Assembly (NCBI GenBank): GCA_045580165.1
Contig: JAZNNG010000077.1
Coordinates: 1-64,000 of the forward strand
Origin: UBA4717 sp045580165
GTDB taxonomy: Bacteria > Bacillota > Clostridia > Oscillospirales > CAG-272
Direction: 5' to 3'
Length of the DNA stretch: 64,000 nucleotides
The stretch's first letter is position 1, and each line of letters opens with the position of its first letter. This document shows positions 26,501 through 34,056 of this stretch, one piece after another. The position numbers and the translations under genes are program-made. The notes under the pieces were generated by a model. The model worked only from the letters and a program-made list of their open reading frames with translations, was not told where the DNA came from and did not search any database.

Positions 26501-27362
26501 AGAGATATACGGAAAAGCTAACGGCTTTTACGTATATGACTGCTTTATATATCAGTGCTTTGACTGCGGACCTACCGTTCAGGTTGGTATTGACGAGCTC
26601 ACCTGGGGAAATGACGTTATACAAAAGGACGTTCATTTCTATGGTAACGCACTTTGGAACGCTGCTCTTGAGGTTTGGCTCTCAACGAATCAGCCTAACT
26701 TCGGTAAATATCACGCAGCTCTTATTAACTGTAAAATGTACGACAATCTCGTAGCTTTCAACGGATACGGCTTCCAGGGGTATACTCATCAGAAGCACGA
26801 TTATTGCGGATTTTACGGTGCGGGAACCACGTACGCCGACTACATTGACTGTACGATGGAAAACAATACCTTCTGGAATTTGCGTATGAATATTCTAAAA
26901 GCTACTCCTACCTCGGTTAACGACGGTGACGGCATTTATTGGAAGAATAATACAATAATTCACGAATATGACAAATATTTGGGACTTCTTGGTGAAAATC
27001 TCAAGGATGCCACCGGCAGAAGTGTAAGACACTATTATAACAATGCTACTGTAAAAAAACTTATCAGCGAGGGTGCGTTTGGCTATAATGAATTCTTATA
27101 TTTGTTACCGGACGGAGCTGAGGACCCGGCAGAAAGCCGGCAACTGTCAGAAAACGGCATTGTTAGTGGGGATGCTAACGGTGACGGAGAACAATCGGCT
27201 CAGGATTTGATCGTATTTTCAAGATATCTTGCTAAGTGGAACGGATATATTGACAGAATGAACGGTGCAAACAGCGACCTTAACGGTGACAAGCAGCTTA
27301 CGAGCCTCGACCTTGTAATTCTCGCAAGAAGACTTGCAAACTGGGTAGGCTATACAGACTAA
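23517..27362 (+). CDS. Large secreted protein: tandem beta domains, SLH-like region, beta-helix, dockerin
   Basis: 1281 residues. Signal peptide at 1-25 (hydrophobic core LAILTIIFVAVTALTVV, then SYA). Two homologous domains (~26-205 and ~280-465) share the endings SAGIKFVRIPPW / SGIEYIRLTPW and DIEYIGFF / DIAYIGFF. Between them lies a repeat like InlB/Flg_new (~212-275, VTYYDKFGN...GFEFTGW). Residues ~475-640 resemble S-layer homology repeats (NPDNNLTRGDAASIITRI, FNPDEPIDTSDLVELI). A parallel beta-helix follows (~690-1190, opening MFYVSNKGSDLNDGLSESSP). The C-terminus is a type I dockerin with two calcium loops (DANGDGEQSAQDL, DLNGDKQLTSLDL). It may bind or degrade polysaccharide; catalytic residues are not evident. 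ATG 23517 follows GAGGG; it starts 20 nt after the pseudo-ATPase. Confidence 0.85.
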   Translation: MKKLLAILTIIFVAVTALTVVSYANTEYVFDANDLNCMVAEKSSIVKTGTTTSDGKTYLRITSSSQITNPSNTFIRFDIFDEAPLFNVDEFPFVAVAYKTNIPMQSDGMHINAGMKITDDDTYVRCWGLHVGSVNDGSRALAIYDVRSFSGIPDNGEVGYADIDPSAGIKFVRIPPWAKATGTTYSDVRDDYFDIEYIGFFQSRMDAGLYFEGDIEYTVTYYDKFGNVYQTEKVNSYTMYEPIDGPEVDGFEFTGWVNSSGTAVPESFRMDTNYEFFPTYKYSLPLDCYVYPAGHLKARGSKMTASSDLISEKGSNWVRFTVSEDGVHDNSNAITFTCDISIPAHDYKYVAIKYKSNISTARTSAVSSGLKYKDQYYRFWGLYPTFYGDGEEHLMVVSIANITGGDAKEVKSLSDIDADSGIEYIRLTPWGQPNTSIKVWAGEYIDIAYIGFFKNAEDAQNYSLSEESILLHKPFMELDSVIKFNPDNNLTRGDAASIITRIITDINKISYLYESSYSDIDYNDDCYSSVAYLENIGYLEAKEGTFNPDEPIDTSDLVELINKAAEDFDELSAVDVEDISTEYITRAEAAELFCKLLGRVPTKSGISYVTSPGPIDVPKEHPSFAYILEACYAHKYMLNWDDTELWTYVNDNNFYMKKAPDGIIEQLNDELANRAEEILSTESEWTLASGGRMFYVSNKGSDLNDGLSESSPIATIGKVHELQNNNTIIAGDVVLFERGGEWYPTESLNENGEIVQDKYKVKAGVTVSAYGTGDKPRILGSVNASGASNWSKVEGYDDLYVFNKKIGDDLDVGNIVFNDGTFTWEGSEPVYTNGSAFGMRLILDPNSDHALQAGHDGDSGNGDFIVSNGPSKWVFNTEDYIFTKSTDLQAIADAIPESDLWYHHNKEDSRVYLICKRGNPGEVFEKIDLCTKVNTIRASSNVTLDNLCIKFTGSHGVGAGSCENLVIRNCEVGFIGGSIQGSELSGETGRFGNAIEIYGKANGFYVYDCFIYQCFDCGPTVQVGIDELTWGNDVIQKDVHFYGNALWNAALEVWLSTNQPNFGKYHAALINCKMYDNLVAFNGYGFQGYTHQKHDYCGFYGAGTTYADYIDCTMENNTFWNLRMNILKATPTSVNDGDGIYWKNNTIIHEYDKYLGLLGENLKDATGRSVRHYYNNATVKKLISEGAFGYNEFLYLLPDGAEDPAESRQLSENGIVSGDANGDGEQSAQDLIVFSRYLAKWNGYIDRMNGANSDLNGDKQLTSLDLVILARRLANWVGYTD

Positions 27363-27370
27363 TAAAAAAA

Positions 27371-27396
27371 GACTTCGGGATCAGACTCCGAAGCCT
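27371..27396 (+). terminator. Short hairpin after the dockerin gene
   Basis: CTTCGG (27373-27378) pairs with CCGAAG (27388-27393), followed by CCTTT. A weak terminator placed nine bases after the stop codon. Confidence 0.5.
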
Positions 27397-27406
27397 TTAA
27401 CTAAGC

Positions 27407-27437
27407 AAAAATACCGCCGAATATCGGCGGTATTTTT
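27407..27437. terminator. Bidirectional terminator between dockerin and GH39-like genes
   Basis: Stem ACCGCCGA/TCGGCGGT flanked by AAAAAT and ATTTTT (27407-27420 with 27424-27437). The T tracts on both strands suit the convergent genes. Confidence 0.88.
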
Positions 27438-27441
27438 AATA

Positions 27442-28836
27442 TTACTTCTCAATAACCGTGAGAACGAAGGAGTGCGGCTCAAGCGAGATTCTATACATAA
27501 GCTCGTCTCGGTGACCTGACGTAAGGAAGCCTTCCTTTGTGGGAACAAAGTCGCTGAGTGATTTGTCACCGGTCAAGCAGTTATTAAGCTCGTCCGTGCA
27601 CTCATAGTGCTGATACTTGACAGAATAGCTGTTGAGATTGTTGATGGTGATTTTGTAGTTTTTAACCTCTTCGTCGGGGTTAGATATAAGGATCTTTATG
27701 TACTTGTCGTCTGCTGTTGCAACCGTTGTGTATTTGGTGTTTTCAACGATCTCTATCTCGTTCTCTGCAAGCATATGGAATGCAGTCATTGCGTTGCCGT
27801 TAGGTGTGGGAGCATAGCTTCCGTCTTCGCGCTGAATGAACTGCGTGAATGAAATCTGTCTGAGAGGGTTGTGGAAGGTGCACCACGGGAAAACGTGCGT
27901 TCTGTCAAGGTGAGAGGAAAGATTGATTCCCGTAATGATTCGCGTAGCATTCTTGATGTTATCGGCAGGATTACCTATAAGGGGATTTCCGCCTACCATA
28001 GGAATTCCGTACTCATCAAAGAGAATAACCGCATCGGGTATTCCGAGATTTCTTACCGCTTCCTTATGACGCATTACGAAATCCGCAATTCTGAATATAT
28101 CGGGATCGTAATCGTGCATAGAGTAGAAGTCGATTCTCTTTTCGGGGTTGGTGTCCTCTGCGTAGCATCTGAGGAATTCAAACCATCTTGACCAGCTATC
28201 GATACAACCTGACATAGCGTATCCGCCGACCTTGAGAGGCTTTTCGTAATTGTGCTTTTGGTTGAGTCTGTTTACGATAGCATAAGCTCTCTTGTAGAAC
28301 TCATAATATTCCTTGATTTCAAGGCCGCCGAAGCAGAGATATTCAACCTCGTTACAGCATTCGATATAAACGATGTTGGGGAAGAGCTCCTTGTAGTGCT
28401 CGATAACCGTTTCAACGGCTTTTTCGTACTTGTCAAAGGAGAGAAGACCCTCCATAACCTCGCGCTCATAGCGACGGAAGTTGTATATAAGCTCGTCACC
28501 CTGTGCAGCGTACGAACTTAAGTATTCCATATACTTAGTACCGTAGCTTCTTCCAAGATTCCAGTCGTAGGGAGCAAAATCGGGGTCACCCTCGTGCTTG
28601 TTAACACCGATATCGTAGTCCCAATCGAATTCATTAGTCTTGTAGTCCCATACTTCGTCAAGTGTTACGAACGTACGGAGAATCTTAGCTCGTCCGATCT
28701 TACTTGCACAAAATTCGGGGAAATCACCGTGAGGAGTGCATCTGAGCGTTGTGTTCTGATAAGCCTCAACTCGGGGCCATTTTCTTGTTACAACGTTAGG
28801 ATTGACGGTCAATTCAATAAATTTGTTCTGTTCCAT
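27442..28836 (-). CDS. GH39-like clan GH-A glycoside hydrolase
   Basis: 464 residues with no signal peptide, so cytosolic. An (alpha/beta)8 barrel of clan GH-A is suggested by the pair N162-E163 after strand 4 (YIECCNEVEYL, acid/base) and E275 after strand 7 (VILFDEYGIP, nucleophile), plus YSMHDYDPD before it. A C-terminal beta domain (~370-464) ends SLEPHSFVLTVIEK, typical of GH39/GH51-type sandwich domains. It likely removes a sugar from an imported oligosaccharide. Family assignment is by motif spacing only; GH51 or GH5-like families are alternatives. It has its own promoter, and ribosome site AAGGAG at ten bases. Confidence 0.7.
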   Translation of the reverse strand: MEQNKFIELTVNPNVVTRKWPRVEAYQNTTLRCTPHGDFPEFCASKIGRAKILRTFVTLDEVWDYKTNEFDWDYDIGVNKHEGDPDFAPYDWNLGRSYGTKYMEYLSSYAAQGDELIYNFRRYEREVMEGLLSFDKYEKAVETVIEHYKELFPNIVYIECCNEVEYLCFGGLEIKEYYEFYKRAYAIVNRLNQKHNYEKPLKVGGYAMSGCIDSWSRWFEFLRCYAEDTNPEKRIDFYSMHDYDPDIFRIADFVMRHKEAVRNLGIPDAVILFDEYGIPMVGGNPLIGNPADNIKNATRIITGINLSSHLDRTHVFPWCTFHNPLRQISFTQFIQREDGSYAPTPNGNAMTAFHMLAENEIEIVENTKYTTVATADDKYIKILISNPDEEVKNYKITINNLNSYSVKYQHYECTDELNNCLTGDKSLSDFVPTKEGFLTSGHRDELMYRISLEPHSFVLTVIEK

Positions 28837-28929
28837 AATAATCTCCTTGCCGCTTAGGTTATAGCGGGAGCGTTTCGGCTTTTCTTTCGGGGGTCCGATA
28901 CCCGTTTTGTTGTTTATGTTGCTCTGGTA

Positions 28930-28958
28930 ATTCTACCCTAATTTGCCGAAAAAGTCAA
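28930..28958 (-). promoter_or_regulatory. Sigma-A promoter of the GH39-like gene
   Basis: Minus strand TTGACT (complement of 28953-28958), 17 bp, TAGAAT (complement of 28930-28935). About 90 nt of leader follow, in which I see no clear riboswitch. Confidence 0.65.
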
Positions 28959-29023
28959 TACTTTTAGCTTTGTTTTTTGTGTTTTTTGTTTTGCGCCAAG
29001 GCAAAGCTTAAAAGTGTGTTATA

Positions 29024-29062
29024 AACCCAAAAAGGCAGACGTTGCGTCTGCCTTTTTGGGTT
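29024..29062 (-). terminator. Terminator of the LCP-glyS unit
   Basis: Perfect 18-bp stem (29024-29041 / 29045-29062) with loop TTG, directly after the glyS stop. The T tract is embedded in the stem (A5/T5), so it is less canonical, but the stem is very stable. Confidence 0.75.
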
Positions 29063-29063
29063 A

Positions 29064-30455
29064 TCAGAATTCAAGTCTTTTTGAAATGTATTCAACAAGC
29101 TCGGACACGGGAATTCTTTCCTGTTCCATAGTGTCGCGGTCACGGACTGTAACCGCACCGTCCTCGAGAGAATCAAAGTCGAAGGTTACGCAGAAGGGAG
29201 TACCGATCTCGTCCTGACGGCGATAACGCTTACCGATAGAGCCCGATTCGTCGTACTCAACGTTGAAGTGCTTAGCAAGCATATCGTAAACCTCGCCTGC
29301 CTGCTCGCCGAGCTTCTTTGCGAGAGGAAGAACAGCAACCTTAACGGGCGCGATTGCGGGATGGAAGCGCATTACTACGCGAGTATCCTTTTCGTCGATA
29401 ACCTCCTCGTCGTATGCTTCAACGAGGAATGCGAGCGTTACGCGGTCAGCGCCGAGCGAGGGCTCGATAACGTAAGGAACGTAGCGCTCGTTGGTTTCGG
29501 GATCGAAGTAGTCGAGCTTTTCGCCACTGTGGTTTGTGTGCTGCGAGAGGTCATAGTCAGTTCTGTCTGCAATACCCCAAAGCTCGCCCCAACCGAACGG
29601 GAAAAGGTACTCAAAGTCTGTGGTAGCCTTTGAATAGAAGCAAAGCTCTTCTTTATCGTGGTCACGAAGACGGAGGTTTTCCTTCTTAATGCCGAGGTTA
29701 TAGAGGAAGTTTTCGCAATAGTCCTTCCAGTATGCAAACCACTCAAGGTCTGTTCCGGGCTTGCAGAAGAATTCAAGCTCCATCTGCTCAAACTCTCTGA
29801 TTCTGAATATAAAGTTACCGGGAGTGATCTCGTTTCTGAAAGACTTACCGATCTGACCTACGCCGAAGGGAAGCTTCTTTCTTGTAGTTCTTGCGATGTT
29901 ATTGAAGTTAACGAAAATACCCTGCGCGGTCTCGGGGCGGAGATAAAGCTCGGAGGATGAATCCTCTGTAACACCCTGATAGGTCTTGAACATAAGGTTG
30001 AACTTACGGATATCGGTGAAATCGCTCTTTCCGCAGCTGGGACATACGATGTTGTGCTCCTTTATGAAGGCCGCCAGCATATCGTTAGACCAACCGTTAG
30101 GGTTGATATCGAGATTGTTTTCGGCAATGTAGTCCTCAACCAGCTTGTCTGCTCTGTGACGCGTTTTGCAGGACTTGCAGTCCATAAGAGGGTCGGAGAA
30201 GCCGCCGACGTGACCAGATGCAACCCAAACCTCGGGATTCATAATGATTGCCGAGTCAAGACCTACGTTGTACTTGGATTCCTGAACAAATTTCTTCCAC
30301 CAAGCGCGCTTTACGTTGTTTTTGAGCTCAACGCCGAGAGGACCGTAGTCCCATGAGTTAGCGAGACCGCCGTAGATTTCCGAGCCGCTGTAAACAAAAC
30401 CGCGGTTTTTGCAAAGAGCGACTACTTTTTCCATTGTTTTCTGCTTGTTATCCAT
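29064..30455 (-). CDS. glyS: Glycyl-tRNA synthetase, single-chain type
   Basis: 463 residues, class II synthetase of the alpha2 type rather than the two-subunit alpha2beta2 enzyme. Motif 1 region GPLGVELKNNVKRAWW, motif 2 GKSFRNEITP...FRIREFEQMELEFF, motif 3 EPSLGADRVTLAFL, and the C-terminal anticodon-binding domain (APVKVAVLPLAKK...VEYDESGSIGKRYRRQDEIG) are present. CKSCKTRHR and CPSCGKSDF provide a zinc-binding insert. It charges tRNA-Gly in the cytosol. AGGAG precedes ATG 30455. No T-box leader fits in the 37-nt gap to the LCP gene upstream, with which it is probably co-transcribed. Confidence 0.96.
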   Translation of the reverse strand: MDNKQKTMEKVVALCKNRGFVYSGSEIYGGLANSWDYGPLGVELKNNVKRAWWKKFVQESKYNVGLDSAIIMNPEVWVASGHVGGFSDPLMDCKSCKTRHRADKLVEDYIAENNLDINPNGWSNDMLAAFIKEHNIVCPSCGKSDFTDIRKFNLMFKTYQGVTEDSSSELYLRPETAQGIFVNFNNIARTTRKKLPFGVGQIGKSFRNEITPGNFIFRIREFEQMELEFFCKPGTDLEWFAYWKDYCENFLYNLGIKKENLRLRDHDKEELCFYSKATTDFEYLFPFGWGELWGIADRTDYDLSQHTNHSGEKLDYFDPETNERYVPYVIEPSLGADRVTLAFLVEAYDEEVIDEKDTRVVMRFHPAIAPVKVAVLPLAKKLGEQAGEVYDMLAKHFNVEYDESGSIGKRYRRQDEIGTPFCVTFDFDSLEDGAVTVRDRDTMEQERIPVSELVEYISKRLEF

Positions 30456-30492
30456 TTTTAAACTCCTGTATATTAAAGTGATAAAAAATTAC

Positions 30493-31488
30493 TTATCTGT
30501 ATGCGGCGTATTCGCCGATAGCAGCCTTGATGTAGGGCTCAAAGCGTTGACTTCCGTTTATGGTTATATATTTGCCCGGATATACGGTCGTTACCTTGTT
30601 AAGCTCCTTGTAGAAGGAAAGAAGCTCAAGGTCGGCGGCAAGGTCCTCGACTGTGTAGTTGGTTGTTATATTTTCCGAAATTGCAGTAAAGAGGGTAGTT
30701 GCCTTTTTGATAAAAGACGCGTCCGATATTTTGTCAGCAACCGCAAACATAAACTCGGCAGTTGTCTTTTCTCTTGAATTCTCGGAGCTTTTGTAATCCT
30801 TGAATCTCAAAAGCTGCTCGGCCTTTTCTCCGTCAAGCTTCTGCTTGCCCTTTTTGAGCTCGATGGTAAGCTCCTGCTCGAGGTCGGAGTATTCCATGTT
30901 TTCGGGTACGTTAAAGGTTATCTCTCCAAGCTCATCGATAATAGGAGCGAAGTTTTTAACGTCGATCACTATGTACTTTTCAAGCTCAAATCCGGTAAGC
31001 GCGGTGAGCTTCTGCATAAAGAAGTCTATACCCTTACTGTAATAGATCTCGCCGAGAGTAGTGAAGCTTCCGTCAACCTTGAGTCTCATGTTTGAGGGGA
31101 TCGTTGAAATAAGAAGCGTGCGGCTATCCTTGTCGGCTCTGACGATTGCTATCGAGTCTGCGGAATAAGTGCGATTGCGGCGAAGCGGGAAGGAGTCAGT
31201 GTACTCATCCTCGATGTTGTAATCGGGAAGAATATCGGGCTGATAGTCCGTACCGATGATAGCAAAAGCAAACGAATTTCCTTTAAGCTCGACAAGATCG
31301 TCACCCTCACCGTGATTACCGGTATTAGGTTCGGTTGACGTAACGATCTCAAGTGAAATCGGAGGAGTGCCCTCAATCGAATCCTGAAGAAGCTCTGCTA
31401 CGAAATTGGTTATGAAATACGCGACCACCCCGAAAACAAGTAGAGAGGCGAAAAGCGTAATGAGGAAATTTCTGAGTGAAGTTTTCAA
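30493..31488 (-). CDS. LytR-CpsA-Psr (LCP) family cell wall protein
   Basis: About 331 residues. One N-terminal membrane segment (NFLITLFASLLVFGVVAYFI) leads to an extracytoplasmic LCP domain: YSADSIAIVRADKDSRTLLIS, TIPSNMRLKV, FFMQKLTALTGFELEKYIVIDVKNF, QLLRFKDYKSSENSREKTTAEF. Family members transfer undecaprenyl-linked polymers to peptidoglycan. The substrate arginines seem present (SENSREKT, IPSNMRLKV). TTG 31488 is chosen because AAAGGA lies nine bases upstream; ATG 31497 directly abuts that site and would use no proper ribosome site. It is upstream of glyS in the same unit and divergent from hprK. Confidence 0.85.
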   Translation of the reverse strand: MKTSLRNFLITLFASLLVFGVVAYFITNFVAELLQDSIEGTPPISLEIVTSTEPNTGNHGEGDDLVELKGNSFAFAIIGTDYQPDILPDYNIEDEYTDSFPLRRNRTYSADSIAIVRADKDSRTLLISTIPSNMRLKVDGSFTTLGEIYYSKGIDFFMQKLTALTGFELEKYIVIDVKNFAPIIDELGEITFNVPENMEYSDLEQELTIELKKGKQKLDGEKAEQLLRFKDYKSSENSREKTTAEFMFAVADKISDASFIKKATTLFTAISENITTNYTVEDLAADLELLSFYKELNKVTTVYPGKYITINGSQRFEPYIKAAIGEYAAYR

Positions 31489-31628
31489 GCTAACCATTCC
31501 TTTCAAGAACAGTGTTTTTTTGCATAGGTACACGCATAATATACCATTTATACATTATACTACAACAAACGGCTTTTTGCAAGAGTTTCGGGGAATATTC
31601 TTTCAACAACTTGATTATCGCATACACC

Positions 31629-31657
31629 TTGACACAGAACGAAAAAAGATTTATAAT
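31629..31657 (+). promoter_or_regulatory. Sigma-A promoter of hprK
   Basis: Perfect TTGACA (31629-31634), 17 bp, perfect TATAAT (31652-31657). Confidence 0.85.
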
Positions 31658-31665
31658 ACTAACGT

Positions 31666-31677
31666 CCGCATATGCGG
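31666..31677. promoter_or_regulatory. 12-bp palindrome in hprK 5' leader
   Basis: CCGCATATGCGG is a perfect palindrome at the expected transcript start, three bases before the GGAGGT ribosome site. It may be an operator or a small hairpin affecting translation. Confidence 0.4.
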
Positions 31678-31690
31678 CACGGAGGTGCTT

Positions 31691-32620
31691 ATGGATTCGG
31701 AATACACTATACCCTTAAAAAGTATCGTTGACGAGTTTGCGCTTGAAACGATATACGCTCCCGAAAATTTCGACGATATTCTTATACACAAAACCGAGGT
31801 AAACAGACCCGGACTTCAGCTTTCGGGCTTCTACGGTCACTTTGAGCCTACGAGAATTCAGATAATAGGAAGGGCAGAGCATAAATACCTCGAAATGCTG
31901 ACGCCCGACGAAAGAAAACAGGCTCTGACAAACTTTTTTGAAACAAGACCTATTGCTGTCGTAATCTCCTCGGGACTTGAGGTCTTTTCCGAAATGCTCG
32001 AAATTGCCGAGTATTTTGAATCTACTGTCTTGCGTACACAGGAGAGAACGAGCGCGTTTATGGCGTCACTCATTGCATCTCTCAACGTAAGTCTTGCTCC
32101 GAGAATTACCAGACACGGAGTTCTCGTTGAGGTTTACGGCGAAGGTATGCTTATCCTCGGTGAAAGCGGAGTAGGTAAGAGCGAAACGGCTATCGAGCTT
32201 GTAAAGCGAGGACACAGACTTATTGCTGATGATGCAGTTGAGATCAAGCGAGTTTCTTCCAAAACGCTCGTCGGTACGGCACCCGAAATTATAAGACACT
32301 ACGTTGAGCTCCGAGGCATCGGAATCGTCGACGTAAAGAGAATTTTCGGTGTGGGCGCAGTAAAAATGACCGAAAAGATAGATATGATAGTAAATCTCGA
32401 GCCTTGGGTGCAGGGTAAGATGTACGACAGACTCGGACTCGAGAGCGAAACGACTGAAATCCTCGGAATTGAAATTCCGACCACTGTTATCCCGGTGCGC
32501 CCCGGACGTAACCTTGCGATCATACTTGAGATCGCGGCAATGAACAACCGTCAGAAGCGTATGGGCTACAACACCGCGGTTGAATTTAATAAACGGCTTA
32601 TGGCACAGTTTGAAGAATAA
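31691..32620 (+). CDS. hprK: HPr kinase/phosphorylase
   Basis: 309 residues. Bifunctional enzyme that phosphorylates or dephosphorylates Ser46 of HPr, the switch for carbon catabolite control in Bacillota. Walker A GESGVGKS at residues 157-164, LIADDAVEI, the family signature ELRGIGIVDVKRIFGVGAV, and the C-terminal KRMGYNTAVEFNKRL are present. The N-terminal domain (~1-130) matches the family. ATG 31691 lies four bases after GGAGGT. It is a single gene with its own consensus promoter and terminator. Confidence 0.96.
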   Translation: MDSEYTIPLKSIVDEFALETIYAPENFDDILIHKTEVNRPGLQLSGFYGHFEPTRIQIIGRAEHKYLEMLTPDERKQALTNFFETRPIAVVISSGLEVFSEMLEIAEYFESTVLRTQERTSAFMASLIASLNVSLAPRITRHGVLVEVYGEGMLILGESGVGKSETAIELVKRGHRLIADDAVEIKRVSSKTLVGTAPEIIRHYVELRGIGIVDVKRIFGVGAVKMTEKIDMIVNLEPWVQGKMYDRLGLESETTEILGIEIPTTVIPVRPGRNLAIILEIAAMNNRQKRMGYNTAVEFNKRLMAQFEE

Positions 32621-32656
32621 AAAATGAACCGAAGCGCAGGCTTCGGTTCATTTTTT
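32619..32656. terminator. Bidirectional terminator between hprK and his operon
   Basis: Perfect 17-bp stem AAAAAATGAACCGAAGC (32619-32635 / 32640-32656) with loop GCAG, A6/T6 on the two sides. It overlaps the stop codons of both convergent genes. Confidence 0.92.
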
Positions 32657-33407
32657 AGTTACAGTGCTTTGAATACTCATCAAATCCGCAAAGCAGGTTT
32701 TCTTTTGAATGACAGTCGGAGTTTATAATTACCTTTTTACCGAGTTTTTTTATCTCTCTAAGTATAAAGTCTTCCGGATAAGGAGTTGTTCTGTATCCGC
32801 GTGAAATGGCTCCTGTGTTTATCTCAAATGCAACGGGTGTGTCCTTGAGCTTATCAAGTGCAGACAGCGCAGCACTTCTGTACCGTTCGGAATTTGTGTC
32901 AAACAAAGGGGTTATCTCGTTGAATTTTGTAAGCAAGTCGAAGTGTGCTATAACGTCACAACCCGTCTTATTGTAAAGGTCACCGACAAGCTTGTAGTAA
33001 TCCTCAGCAAAAGCGAGTGGGTCGCCGCCGTAATGCTTGTCAATCTTTGATGTCAGATAATCAAGACTCAAGTCAACGGCTATATATTCACCGTCCTTGT
33101 TGACCGCGTGTACCGCGCCGATAATATAGTCATAGCAGTCTGTCGGCTCCTCTGAGTAGTAATCGTACTCGATTCCTGCGTAGATCTTGAGCTTATCCGA
33201 ATACTTGATTTTGAGTTTTTTTATTTCATCGAGATATTTCGCGGTATCTTCACGGCTCATACAGTATTCTTCGTCGTACGCGGTGTAAGAGTGACCCGAA
33301 AAACCGAGCTCCGGACACCCGAGCTCAATAGCCCTGATTACAAGCTCCTCGGGAGTATCCTTGCCATCGCAGTAGATAGTATGTGTGTGAAAATTTGAGT
33401 ATGTCAT
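32655..33407 (-). CDS. hisK: Histidinol-phosphatase, PHP family
   Basis: 250 residues. PHP-fold metal phosphatase of the HisK/HisJ type, converting histidinol phosphate to histidinol. Metal-binding motif FHTHTIYCDGKDTPEE at the N-terminus, then FSGHSYT, YAGIEYDYY, YIIGAVHAV, CDVIAHFDLL, FEINTGAI and NSDCHSKEN supply the His/Asp/Glu ligands. It is the last gene of the his operon, overlapping hisI by 4 bp, and supplies the phosphatase that HisB here lacks. Confidence 0.92.
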   Translation of the reverse strand: MTYSNFHTHTIYCDGKDTPEELVIRAIELGCPELGFSGHSYTAYDEEYCMSREDTAKYLDEIKKLKIKYSDKLKIYAGIEYDYYSEEPTDCYDYIIGAVHAVNKDGEYIAVDLSLDYLTSKIDKHYGGDPLAFAEDYYKLVGDLYNKTGCDVIAHFDLLTKFNEITPLFDTNSERYRSAALSALDKLKDTPVAFEINTGAISRGYRTTPYPEDFILREIKKLGKKVIINSDCHSKENLLCGFDEYSKHCN

Positions 33408-34054
33408 TTGGTCATCTTTTCCTGCTTGACCTTGTGGTCGATTATGTGACGGGAAGCAAGCTCGCGGTGTACGTCCTCAACGCTGATACCCATTTCAACC
33501 ATAAGCACCATTGCGTGATAAGCGAGGTCTGCAAGCTCGTATATGGTTTCCTTCTTGTCGTCAGCCTTACCCGCGATAATTACCTCGGTGCATTCTTCTC
33601 CGACCTTTTTGAGAATTTTGTCAATTCCTTTTTCAAAAAGATATGTTGTGTACGAGCCCTCGGGCTTGTCTTTTTTTCTGCCCTCAAGCAAAGTGTAGAG
33701 ATCGCCGAGAGAGAAGTCCTTAAGCTCCGCACTCTCCCATACGGGCTTTGTGAAGCAGGAGTCTGTACCCGTGTGACACGCAGGGCCGTCCTTTTCGACC
33801 ATTACAACAAGCGCATCGTTGTCGCAATCGGCGGCTATAGAAACTATGTGCTGATAATTGCCGCTTGTTTCCCCCTTGAGCCAGAGCTTGTTTCTTGAAC
33901 GGCTGAAGAAGCAGGTAAGTCCCTTTTCCATAGATATTTCAAGACTTTCGCGGTTCATATACGCAAGAGTCAGAACCTTTTTTGTTATTGAATCAACAAC
34001 TATTGCGGGAATAAGTCCCTTTTCATCAAATTTGAGTGTGTTTATATCTAACAT
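33404..34054 (-). CDS. hisI: Bifunctional phosphoribosyl-AMP cyclohydrolase / phosphoribosyl-ATP pyrophosphatase
   Basis: 216 residues, a HisIE fusion. The cyclohydrolase domain (~1-105) has LTLAYMNRESLEIS, FFSRSRNKLWLKGETSGN, and zinc/metal ligands in IAADCDNDALVVMVEKDGPACHTG. The pyrophosphatase domain (~115-205) has SYTTYLFEKG, KKVGEECTEVIIAGK and ELADLAYHAMVLMVE. It performs steps 2 and 3 of the pathway. Two bases separate it from hisF. Confidence 0.96.
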   Translation of the reverse strand: MLDINTLKFDEKGLIPAIVVDSITKKVLTLAYMNRESLEISMEKGLTCFFSRSRNKLWLKGETSGNYQHIVSIAADCDNDALVVMVEKDGPACHTGTDSCFTKPVWESAELKDFSLGDLYTLLEGRKKDKPEGSYTTYLFEKGIDKILKKVGEECTEVIIAGKADDKKETIYELADLAYHAMVLMVEMGISVEDVHRELASRHIIDHKVKQEKMTK

Positions 34055-34056
34055 TT

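Noticed and set aside
30456..30492. T-box leader before glyS
   Set aside because: Only 37 nt lie between glyS and the LCP gene, and no specifier or antiterminator element fits.
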